A stretch of DNA of 8,574 bases from the NCBI GenBank assembly GCA_003218345.1, contig QHNF01000061.1, positions 1 through 8,574 of the forward strand, read 5' to 3'. Under the pieces are notes generated by a model. It was not told the origin of the DNA. It worked only from the letters and a program-made list of their open reading frames with translations, and did not search any database. The position numbers and the translations under genes were made by a program. Each line of letters begins with the position of its first letter. The stretch's first letter is position 1. The stretch is from Verrucomicrobiota bacterium (GTDB taxonomy: Bacteria > Verrucomicrobiota > Verrucomicrobiia > Chthoniobacterales > UBA10450). This document shows, in pieces, positions 1 to 6,411 of this stretch.

Positions 1-1607
1 CGGTTGTGCTGATCCTGAGCCATCTCGCAAATTGGGAGTTATTCGCGCACATCCTGCCGAAATACATCGGCTACGTCAGAAACAGCACCATCTATCAAAG
101 GCTGGACAATCGCTTCATCGACGAACACGTGCGCCGGGTGCGGGGCCGCGCTGGGGTTGAGATGTTCGATCGCAAGGAAGGCTTCGATAAGGCAATCAAG
201 CTGCTTCGCGACGGCGGGGCCATTGGAATTTTGAGCGATCAACATGCCGGCGATCACGGTGTGTGGGTCCCATTCTTTGGCCGTCTCGCATCGACGTCCC
301 CGCTGCCAGCATTGCTGGCGAAACGCACCGGCGCAGCGCTGGTTGGCGTCGCGATTTACACCGATGGACGAGCGCGCTGGCGGATCGTTATTTCGCCAGC
401 ATTGGAAGACAACGAGGAATCGGTGGGATCGCTTTCCGCAAAAACAAATCAACTCATCGAACAGCAAATCCGTCGCGCCCCGGAAGATTGGTTTTGGGTG
501 CATAATCGCTGGAAAACGCCGCGGCCCAATTTTCTTCTGGCGAGATATAAACGTGGCGTCTATTTGCCGCCCCACCTTTCCGCTCAAAATTTGAAGCCGT
601 TTCGAATTCTCATCCGCTCCACCAATTGGCTGGGCGACGCCGTGATGGGCGTGCCTGCAGTCCGTGCGATCAAGGAGGGGCGTCCTGATGCTGAAGTCAC
701 AATTGCTGCGCCGGCGAAGGCTGCGCCGATGTGGAAGCTCGTTCCAGAAGTGGATGCGATCATTCCTCTGCCAAATAGTTCGCTCTTTGCAGCTGTCCGT
801 GCGCTTCGACAACAACCGGCTTTTGATGCTGCGATTCTTTTCCCAAATTCACTGCGTGTTGCTCTTGAATCTTGGCTGAGCGGCGTTCCGCGCAGGATTG
901 GTTATCGCGGTCATTGGCGGAGGTGGCTGCTGAACCAAACCGTGCGTGAGCCGCGAAAACCGGGGCCACTTCAGCATCAATCCAACCGATATCTGCGTAT
1001 CGCACAGGATTGCGGCGCAGATATCGCTTCCATTGCTTGTGTAGGGAATGCGGTTCGCTTCCCTACGGACGTTGACAGCGTCTCCTACAGTTCTGCGCGA
1101 CCGACTTTCGATCTTGCGAAAGCGCGCCTCGCCCTTTGCCCGGGCGCCGAATATGGACCGGCCAAACGGTGGCTACCGGAGCGTTTCGCCGAGGCGGCGT
1201 TCGCCATCGCAGAAAAATTGCCGGTGCAATGGGTCCTTTTCGGAACCGCTAGGGACTCAGCAATCGGCAAACAGATTGCGACCGCGGTGGGCGATCAATG
1301 CGTGAATCGGATCGACCAGACTACGCTCGATCAACTTATCAACGAGTTGCGCGAATGCCGTTTATTGCTCACCAACGATACTGGCACGATGCACCTCGCC
1401 GCATTGCTCGGTGTACCGGTCGTGGCCATCTTCGGTTCCACCGAACCGTGCCTCACCGGGCCGCTCGGCAACAGTCACATCATCCTGCGACATCACGTTG
1501 AATGCAGTCCCTGCTTTCTCCGCGAGTGCCCAATCGACTTTCGCTGCATGAAAGCGGTAACTGTGCAGGAAGTCGTGCGAGCTGTTCTGTCGCTGTTGAA
1601 GATGTAG
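1..1607 (+). CDS. Lipid A acyltransferase (LpxL/HtrB-like) fused to LPS heptosyltransferase II (WaaF-like), 5'-partial
   Basis: Open at the left edge; the first complete codon is at 3 and 534 residues are visible, numbered from there. Residues 1-172 match the C-terminal part of LpxL/HtrB lipid A acyltransferases: the H-x4-E catalytic motif is at H7-E12 (HLANWE), and the family-typical W163-F-W-V-H-N-R-W-K is at 163-171. Since that motif sits near residue 130 in E. coli LpxL, roughly 100-130 N-terminal residues probably lie outside the window. After a linker (173-199) a full glycosyltransferase family 9 domain follows: STNWLGD at 206-212, TNDTG at 457-461, GSTEP at 478-482 and the WaaF-type cysteine set C501, C504, C509, C515. 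Family knowledge: the first domain transfers an acyl chain to lipid A precursor, the second adds the second heptose of the inner core, both at the cytoplasmic face. No stop, frameshift or internal initiation signal was seen at the junction, so this reads as a true fusion. Family calls are strong; that both domains are active is inferred. Confidence -1.
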   Translation, partial: VVLILSHLANWELFAHILPKYIGYVRNSTIYQRLDNRFIDEHVRRVRGRAGVEMFDRKEGFDKAIKLLRDGGAIGILSDQHAGDHGVWVPFFGRLASTSPLPALLAKRTGAALVGVAIYTDGRARWRIVISPALEDNEESVGSLSAKTNQLIEQQIRRAPEDWFWVHNRWKTPRPNFLLARYKRGVYLPPHLSAQNLKPFRILIRSTNWLGDAVMGVPAVRAIKEGRPDAEVTIAAPAKAAPMWKLVPEVDAIIPLPNSSLFAAVRALRQQPAFDAAILFPNSLRVALESWLSGVPRRIGYRGHWRRWLLNQTVREPRKPGPLQHQSNRYLRIAQDCGADIASIACVGNAVRFPTDVDSVSYSSARPTFDLAKARLALCPGAEYGPAKRWLPERFAEAAFAIAEKLPVQWVLFGTARDSAIGKQIATAVGDQCVNRIDQTTLDQLINELRECRLLLTNDTGTMHLAALLGVPVVAIFGSTEPCLTGPLGNSHIILRHHVECSPCFLRECPIDFRCMKAVTVQEVVRAVLSLLKM

Positions 1608-1627
1608 TTCCTTAGCTCTGTAAAGTC

Positions 1628-1656
1628 GGCGCACGAACTGCGCCGCCTACGCGGCG
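1628..1656. other. Two overlapping GC-rich hairpins in the gap after the fusion gene
   Basis: In the 104-bp gap 1608-1711, GGCGCA (1628-1633) pairs with TGCGCC (1639-1644) around a 5-nt loop, and CGCCGC (1641-1646) pairs with GCGGCG (1651-1656) around CTAC. The stems share 1641-1644, so only one can form at a time. No T-tract follows, so a rho-independent terminator is not convincing. It could be a REP-like remnant or a weak attenuator between the fusion gene and the thioesterase gene. Confidence -1.
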
Positions 1657-1711
1657 GCTTCCGTGGACGATTGGCGTTGCTTTCGAAAGAATTTCGGGAT
1701 GATTGTTAGCC

Positions 1712-2191
1712 ATGCCTGTCAATGTGCCGCGAATCCGCACAGAAGTGCAGGTGATGTTTTTCGATACCGATTGCGGAGGGGTCGTCTCCAATATCGCTTA
1801 TTTGCGTTTTATCGAGATCGCGCGGACACGCCTCGCCGAGGAACTCGGTCTCGCCCTCGTGGAGATGGCCGAGAGGCGAACGTATCCGGTGGTGGTGCGC
1901 ACCGAGATTCATTATCGCCGCGCAGCTAAGCTCGGGGATCGGTTGCTGATTGAGGCGTGGTTGGATCGGCTGGAGCGCGTGCGATTCTGGTGCGCATTCC
2001 GAATCACGAGACCGGAAGACAACGTGCTGATCGCCGATTGCCGCCAGATGCTCGCGCTGGTCGAGATGCCAGAGGGAAAACTGCTGCGTCTGCCTGAGCA
2101 TTGGGAAAAATATGGCAGGACGGATTCCATGGAGTCCCTCAAAGCGGAACGACGAATCGAAATGGTTTCTGGAGAAGAATGCATTCAATGA
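1712..2191 (+). CDS. Hotdog-fold acyl-CoA thioesterase, YbgC/4-hydroxybenzoyl-CoA thioesterase type
   Basis: 159 residues, the usual size for a single hotdog domain. The N-terminal part carries the family's D-T-D-x-G-G-V-V signature at residues 18-25, followed by S-N-I-A-Y-L-R-F-I-E-I-A-R (26-38), which forms the start of the long hotdog helix. The aspartates of DTD are the expected catalytic acids. Family members hydrolyse acyl-CoA or acyl-ACP thioesters in the cytoplasm, usually as tetramers; the substrate cannot be told from sequence. I chose ATG 1712; a TTG at 1703 is in frame but adds only three residues, and neither has a strong Shine-Dalgarno (a weak GGGAT lies at 1696-1700). The 3' end overlaps the next gene by ATGA (2188-2191), which suggests translational coupling with the membrane glycosyltransferase. 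It is not beside tol-pal genes here, so the name ybgC is not applied. A link to acyl supply or editing for lipid A is only inferred from neighbours. Confidence -1.
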   Translation: MPVNVPRIRTEVQVMFFDTDCGGVVSNIAYLRFIEIARTRLAEELGLALVEMAERRTYPVVVRTEIHYRRAAKLGDRLLIEAWLDRLERVRFWCAFRITRPEDNVLIADCRQMLALVEMPEGKLLRLPEHWEKYGRTDSMESLKAERRIEMVSGEECIQ

Positions 2192-3981
2192 CCGCAGGCG
2201 CGCAAACTTTAAGCCTTGAAGAAACGTTGCTCGAGCCGCCGGCGCTGGCTCCGCCGCCCACGCGCCACGCGCTATTGGTGATTCTGATTGCGTTGGCGGC
2301 GCTGTTGCACGTGGCGACAATCGGTTCCGGTGATCTGTACAGCCAGACGGAAGGGCAATACGCAGGAGCAGCCCGCGAGATGGTCGAAACGCATCAATGG
2401 CTTCTGCCCACTAACGATGGCGCACCGCGCTTGCAAAAACCGCCAATGCTCTACTGGCTCATTATTGTTTCGTTCAAGCTCTTTGGCGTCAATGCGGCCG
2501 CTGCCAGACTCCCGGTCGCGCTTGCAGTTGTCGTCTCCGTTGCCCTGATTTTTCTGATTGGGGAAAGGCTCACCGATTACTGGCGCGGCTTCATCGCCGG
2601 TCTGATTTATCTCAGTTTTTGCGGCACATTTCTGCTCGCGCGCATCGTGATGCCCGAACCGCTTGTGAGCGCATTTTTTGCAGGCGCGATCTTCTGCGGA
2701 GTGTGCGGCTATCAGGGTCGCCGTCGTCGACGAGCCTGGTTCGTCGGCTTTTGGATTTGCTCCGCCTTTGCCTGTCTGACCAAAGGTTTGCTCGGAATCT
2801 TTTATCCAGCAGCGGTTTTCCTTTTGCTTTCAGTATTTTATAGAGAAGCCCGCGTGCGCTTTCGCGCGCTGCTGCGCTGGGATTCCTTGGTGATTTTCAT
2901 GTTGATTGTCGCGCCCTGGCACATCTGGGCGGAATGGCATTTCCCCGGGTATTTTCATTACATCGTTAGCTCAGAATGGTCGGGGCATTTGCGCGGGCTT
3001 TCTGATGCGACGCACGATTATATCGGCATGCCCACTTACCAGTTTGTGATCATGCATCTGGCTTGGTGGTTTCCGTGGTCGATCGCGCTGTTGCCCGGCC
3101 TGATTTTCGCCTGGCGGCGCGTGATGCGACCGCATGAGATTGATTTCAACGCAGCGTTGCCGCTTTGTTGGATGGGCGTCGTCTTTGTTCCGCTGCTTTT
3201 CTTAGGCCAACGGCAGGATTATTATTCCATGAGCATGTGGAGCGCGCTTGCTCTTTGGGCGGCCGTCGCCTGGGACCGGATGCCACGGGGATTGCGCGCT
3301 GCGGGCGTAATCGCGGTCGGTTTCGTCGGCATTATGAGCGCAGCGGCAGCACTCTTCCTTGCCAATGCCGCCCGCGCTTTTAACGGAAACTGGGGAACGA
3401 TGGACGCGCGTTGGACCGCTTGGAAGGCATTACACGACATGCCTGTTTCAACTTGGCTCGCATTTCGGCCTGTGCTCGCGATCAGTGGCCTGTCGCTAAT
3501 CTCGCTGTCGCTGGTGGCGCTTTACCTTATTTCCAGAGGACGCGAGAGACTTGCAGCCATCGCTCTGGCTGGCTCGATGATTCCGGGCGGGCTTGGCATG
3601 ATGGAAGGCGTCGCGCGAATCGCGCCTTATTTCTCACTCGCCGATGCGGCTCGATTTCTAAATCCGCGGCTGGATGCAGGGGGCGATGCGATTTTTGAAG
3701 GACCACTCGATGACAGTAGTAGCCTTATTTTTTATCTGAACCGGAAATTTTTCCTGGTTAACCAAAACCGCCAGAAAGAGGCGCCAATCGGCAAAGCGTC
3801 TATCGACATCTTTCTGAACGAAGACGCAGTCTTGGAGAAATGGGGCCGGGCCGATGCGGTTTATCTAATAGTCGAGCAAAGCCGGGCGAACTACTGGAGA
3901 CAGCTACTGGCCGGCCACTTTCACATTTATCATCAGCTCACGACGTCAGGAACGTACGTGGTGCTTAGTAATCAGCTCTGA
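2188..3981 (+). CDS. ArnT/PMT-family (GT-C) membrane glycosyltransferase
   Basis: 597 residues from ATG 2188, with about 11-12 hydrophobic segments. After a short cytoplasmic tail and first membrane span (about 28-47), the first outer loop has the GT-C pattern: an acidic residue (E55) in TEGQYAGAAREM, then QWLLP (70-74) and QKPPMLYWL (83-91), the latter strongly reminiscent of the ArnT KP motif. The last hundred residues are less hydrophobic, as expected for the ArnT C-terminal domain. Family members move a sugar from an undecaprenyl or dolichyl carrier onto lipid A or protein on the outer side of the inner membrane; 4-amino-4-deoxy-L-arabinose to lipid A is the best-known case. The usual DE pair is TE here. 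Start choice: ATG 2188 overlaps the preceding stop; an in-frame ATG at 2179 is possible, and GGAG at 2171-2174 sits too far from one and too near the other to decide. No arn sugar-synthesis genes are visible, so the donor sugar is unknown. Confidence -1.
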   Translation: MTAGAQTLSLEETLLEPPALAPPPTRHALLVILIALAALLHVATIGSGDLYSQTEGQYAGAAREMVETHQWLLPTNDGAPRLQKPPMLYWLIIVSFKLFGVNAAAARLPVALAVVVSVALIFLIGERLTDYWRGFIAGLIYLSFCGTFLLARIVMPEPLVSAFFAGAIFCGVCGYQGRRRRRAWFVGFWICSAFACLTKGLLGIFYPAAVFLLLSVFYREARVRFRALLRWDSLVIFMLIVAPWHIWAEWHFPGYFHYIVSSEWSGHLRGLSDATHDYIGMPTYQFVIMHLAWWFPWSIALLPGLIFAWRRVMRPHEIDFNAALPLCWMGVVFVPLLFLGQRQDYYSMSMWSALALWAAVAWDRMPRGLRAAGVIAVGFVGIMSAAAALFLANAARAFNGNWGTMDARWTAWKALHDMPVSTWLAFRPVLAISGLSLISLSLVALYLISRGRERLAAIALAGSMIPGGLGMMEGVARIAPYFSLADAARFLNPRLDAGGDAIFEGPLDDSSSLIFYLNRKFFLVNQNRQKEAPIGKASIDIFLNEDAVLEKWGRADAVYLIVEQSRANYWRQLLAGHFHIYHQLTTSGTYVVLSNQL

Positions 3982-4126
3982 GTGGATGTGGATTGGTTAA
4001 AGGGCTTGCGAAGTTAGACGGGGACCTCTTCTCTCTTCAAACCACGTTGACTTCTTATCTGTCACCACCCCGTTTGAAAAATTCAGCTGCTGGCTTAATG
4101 TGCCCGCTCAGTTTCTAACTACATCT

Positions 4127-4282
4127 ATGTCGCAACATCGCAGCTTAAAAGGGGCAAGCACCATCGCCGCCAGGCGCAATGTGCTGAAACGCTTCGAACG
4201 GGTCGAGGTTCTGAAAAAGCGGGGTCAGTGGAAGGACGGCAGCAAGGTCATCGGCCTGCCGAAAACGAAGCCGGATGTGTAG
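4127..4282 (+). CDS. Small basic protein of the Verrucomicrobia/Chlamydiae/Planctomycetes type
   Basis: 51 residues, beginning MSQHRSLKGAST and ending GLPKTKPDV. It has 14 Lys/Arg against 4 Asp/Glu, no cysteine, and no membrane segment. The middle (R16-R32) could form a basic amphipathic helix, and the end has the motif G-Q-W-K-D-G-S-K-V-I-G-L-P-K-T-K. From memory this matches a short family described as a small basic protein of the Chlamydiae-Verrucomicrobia-Planctomycetes group (TIGR04137, as I recall); its function is unknown to me. Charge and size suggest binding to RNA or the ribosome, which would fit the pseudouridine synthase 65 bp downstream, but that is inference. ATG 4127 is preferred over an in-frame GTG at 4100 because the MSQH start matches my memory of the family. 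No Shine-Dalgarno is visible before either. A possible promoter TTGAAA (4074-4079), 16 bp, TAATGT (4096-4101) is weak and would put the transcript start close to the start codon. Confidence -1.
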   Translation: MSQHRSLKGASTIAARRNVLKRFERVEVLKKRGQWKDGSKVIGLPKTKPDV

Positions 4283-4347
4283 CAATGTGAATTGTTAAAA
4301 CGTTACATCGTTGAATCGGCTGGACCAGTCACGATTTAACGAATCAC

Positions 4348-5088
4348 ATGCGTCTCAATCGCTTCCTTGCTTCCGCTGGGATCGGTTCGCGTCGCCGTTG
4401 CGACGAGTTGATCGCAGCGGGTCGTGTCATCATCAACGGCAAGGTCTGCACAAATTTCAGCGCGCAGCCGAGCGCGCGCGACCACGTCAAAGTCGATGGC
4501 AAACTTCTTCGCGCCGAGCCTCCGCTTACGATTATGTTGCATAAACCGGCCGGATTCATTTCGACTCGAAAGGATCCCCACGCGCGCGACACTGTCTTTG
4601 ATCTGCTGCCCCCAAAATTTTCCCGGCTCTTCAACATCGGCCGTCTCGACGCGCAAACTGAAGGTCTGCTCCTTCTGACGAACGATGGCGAACTGGCGCA
4701 GCGGCTCACTCATCCCCGCTATAAAATCGACAAGGAATATGAGGTGACGTTGGATCGGCCATGGGATTCTGCACTCGCGCCGAAATTACTAAAAGGAATT
4801 TTTCTGGCAGGCCAGGGCGCACGAATCGAGCGACTCCATCCTGTTACACCCACGCATTTGCGCGTTGTCTTACGGCAGGGCATAAATCGGCAGATTCGTC
4901 GCATGTTCGAAGCTGTCGGATACCACGTGAAGCATCTTCTCCGCGTACGAATCGGAAATCTTCGGCTTTCCAATTTGCCGCGCGGGCATTGGCGGGTCCT
5001 AACGAAACGCGAAATGGAATCATTGCAGCAAGGACCGACGGTTTTCCGCCCGCGGACTAAAGCGAGAAATGAAATTAGACGATTGTAA
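4348..5088 (+). CDS. RsuA/RluB-family rRNA pseudouridine synthase
   Basis: 246 residues, typical for the family. An N-terminal S4 RNA-binding domain (about 2-50: RLNRFLASAGIGSRRRCDEL, then GRVIINGK at 25-32) is followed by the catalytic domain. LHKPAGFIST lies at 64-73, the signature GRLDAQTEGLLLLTNDGE at 98-115 with catalytic D101, KEYEVTL at 129-135, and the C-terminal GINRQIRRMF at 178-187. Family members convert one uridine in rRNA to pseudouridine: RsuA acts on 16S U516, RluB on 23S U2605, RluF on U2604. Features of both RsuA and RluB are present, so I do not assign the target. The protein ends in an Arg-rich tail. ATG 4348 opens directly on the S4 domain; no Shine-Dalgarno precedes it. 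The last 20 nt overlap the next gene, suggesting co-transcription. Confidence -1.
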   Translation: MRLNRFLASAGIGSRRRCDELIAAGRVIINGKVCTNFSAQPSARDHVKVDGKLLRAEPPLTIMLHKPAGFISTRKDPHARDTVFDLLPPKFSRLFNIGRLDAQTEGLLLLTNDGELAQRLTHPRYKIDKEYEVTLDRPWDSALAPKLLKGIFLAGQGARIERLHPVTPTHLRVVLRQGINRQIRRMFEAVGYHVKHLLRVRIGNLRLSNLPRGHWRVLTKREMESLQQGPTVFRPRTKARNEIRRL

Positions 5089-5881
5089 CGCGCTGATCAC
5101 GGGAGCTTCCGCTGGGATCGGCCGCGAATTTGCGCGGCAACTCGCCGGCCGCGCGCGATCGCTCACCTTGATAGCGCGACGCAAGCAAGAGCTAAATGAG
5201 TTGCGCGAAGACTTAAAGCAGCAACATCCAAATCTCAGCGTTCACGTTCGCACAACCGATCTCGCCGATCTTGCGCAGCTGAACGATCTGCCGGCATCGC
5301 TCGAGCGCGAAAAGATCAACGTCGATCTTGTAATCAACAATGCCGGACTCGGCGATAGCGGTCCCTTCGCTACGAGCGATCCGATTCGGAACGAGCAAAT
5401 GACGCTCGTGAATGTGGTCGCCCTTACTTCACTCACGCGCCAGCTGCTTCCGCGAATGGTCGCGAAACAACGCGGCGCGATTCTAAATGTTAGTTCGTCG
5501 GCTGGTTTTCTTCCGATCCCCGATTTTGCGGTTTACGCTGCGACCAAAGCCTACGTCACAAGTTTCTCCGAAGCGCTTCGGGCCGAACTCCGGGGAACAG
5601 GCGTGAGCGTCTGCGCCCTCTGTCCCGGCCCTGTGCACACGCAGTTTCAGGAAGTCGCCAAACGCCCGGACGCTCAGCCAGACCGTGGCCCGGAGTTGGT
5701 CTTCGTTCCGGTCGAACAAGTCGTGCGCCATGCGCTTGCCGCACTGGAAGCAGACCGCCCGCTCGTCATTCCAGGATTTGCAATGAAGCTTGGAATGTTT
5801 CTCGTCCGATTAGTGCCGATGCCGATGTTGCGGTTGCTATGGCGGCTCTCACCGAGGCGAGGCCGAGCTGGGGAGAAGTAG
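5069..5881 (+). CDS. Classical short-chain dehydrogenase/reductase (SDR)
   Basis: 270 residues with the complete classical SDR set: the nucleotide-binding TGASAGIG at 11-18, D64 after the third strand, NNAG at 90-93, catalytic N115, S143, Y156 and K160 (Y-A-A-T-K), and the PGPV motif at 186-189. R37-R38 at the end of the second strand favours NADP(H) over NAD(H). The C-terminal part (about 239-262) is hydrophobic and ends in a basic tail, as in the cytosolic or membrane-associated DltE/YqjQ-like SDRs annotated as general oxidoreductases; a weak membrane association is possible. The substrate is unknown. Translation begins inside the 3' end of the pseudouridine synthase gene (20-nt overlap, different frame), with only a weak GAG before ATG 5069, so coupling is likely. 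The only structure seen near its 3' end before the repeats is GGGAGA (5871-5876) facing TCTCCC (5895-5900), not a convincing terminator. Confidence -1.
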   Translation: MKLDDCNALITGASAGIGREFARQLAGRARSLTLIARRKQELNELREDLKQQHPNLSVHVRTTDLADLAQLNDLPASLEREKINVDLVINNAGLGDSGPFATSDPIRNEQMTLVNVVALTSLTRQLLPRMVAKQRGAILNVSSSAGFLPIPDFAVYAATKAYVTSFSEALRAELRGTGVSVCALCPGPVHTQFQEVAKRPDAQPDRGPELVFVPVEQVVRHALAALEADRPLVIPGFAMKLGMFLVRLVPMPMLRLLWRLSPRRGRAGEK

Positions 5882-5919
5882 TTGTATAAGTCGATCTCCC
5901 TCACCTCTCCTGCCGTACG

Positions 5920-6207
5920 TGTTTAGCGCCAGAGGCGCTATCTCACTCGAGCTGGGCGTCGCCCCAGGAGTTCGATTCCCGTGGAAAAGCGCTGAAAAGC
6001 GCGATTCATCCCGCTGACTAGTGCTCAATCCCCACACAACGCTCGTCGAAATCAATGCCGTGCCTGCGCAACAACCCACGATATTCTTCTTGAAACGTGC
6101 AAGGCCGATGGTGAATTGCGCTTTCAGCGCTTGGGGGTTTTGGATCTCTACGAATCCTTGGACGCTGCCCCAGCTTACAGTGAATGTTGCGCCTCTGGCG
6201 CTAAACA
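5920..6207. repeat. 288-bp segment bounded by a perfect 19-bp inverted repeat
   Basis: The left end (5920-5938, TGTTTAGCGCCAGAGGCGC) is exactly the reverse complement of the right end (6189-6207). Each end is itself a palindrome: TAGCGCC-AGA-GGCGCTA at 5924-5940 and GCGCC-TCT-GGCGC at 6189-6201. Inside lie three further short hairpins: CTGGG/CCCAG at 5952-5967, GCGCT-GAAA-AGCGC at 5989-6002, and GCGCT-TTC-AGCGC at 6118-6130. This is REP- or miniature-element-like. No transposase and no clear target-site duplication were found. The - strand is open across it, but that reading looks like repeat translation, not a gene. Confidence -1.
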
Positions 6208-6220
6208 GATGCCTTTGCCG

Positions 6221-6268
6221 TAGGAGCGGCATGTAGGAGCCCTACGCTTTGCGCTGATGCCGCTCCTA
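6221..6268. repeat. Hairpin with perfect 12-bp stem, REP-like
   Basis: TAGGAGCGGCAT (6221-6232) and ATGCCGCTCCTA (6257-6268) pair perfectly around a 24-nt loop. A partial third copy, TAGGAGC, lies at 6234-6240. The right arm can instead form a local hairpin GCTCC-TAAC-GGAGC (6262-6275). I remember the TAGGAGCGGCAT motif as common between genes in Verrucomicrobia and Planctomycetes; this is unverified. It lies between convergent genes, so it could also end transcription, but no T-tract follows on either strand. Confidence -1.
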
Positions 6269-6301
6269 ACGGAGCTTGAGCGTGTTAGTAACTGATCAAG
6301 C

Positions 6302-6340
6302 CATAATCATGTCGCGCCTGACGGCGCTGTCGTGATTATG
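6302..6340. repeat. Two-tier hairpin between convergent genes
   Basis: CATAATCA (6302-6309) pairs with TGATTATG (6333-6340). Inside, after a 4/5-nt internal loop, GCGCC (6314-6318) pairs with GGCGC (6323-6327) around TGAC. It sits 72 bp beyond the stop codon of the - strand membrane gene, which also has a small CTTCG/CGAAG hairpin at 6392-6407. It may be a bidirectional terminator lacking a T-tract, or another REP unit sharing the GCGCC core of the 5920-6207 element. Confidence -1.
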
Positions 6341-6411
6341 AGCGCAGCTTTTCAACAGAGCCAAACCGCTTGTAGCGTCAGTACGGACTCTCTTCGTTCA
6401 CGCGAAGTTGG

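Noticed and set aside
39..815. 258-residue antisense frame inside the acyltransferase-heptosyltransferase gene
   Set aside because: It is a shadow of a gene with clear motifs on the + strand; its translation is rich in Arg, His and Cys without any domain.
1706..2320. 204-residue antisense frame across the thioesterase and the start of the ArnT-like gene
   Set aside because: It covers two well-supported + strand genes and shows no motif of its own.
4047..4075. TTGACT (4047-4052) as a -35 box for the small basic protein gene
   Set aside because: At 17-bp spacing the -10 position reads CCGTTT, with no resemblance to TATAAT.
4336..4713. 125-residue antisense frame over the pseudouridine synthase gene
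   Set aside because: The + strand frame has the full S4 and catalytic motifs; the antisense has none.
5871..5900. GGGAGA/TCTCCC inverted repeat as a terminator of the SDR gene
   Set aside because: Only 6 bp with an 18-nt loop spanning the stop codon, and no T-tract.
5849..6232. 127-residue - strand frame beginning MPLLRQ, overlapping the SDR 3' end and the 19-bp inverted repeat
   Set aside because: It runs through five hairpins and part of the SDR gene, has no ribosome-binding site or recognisable domain, and its translation looks like the product of intergenic repeats.
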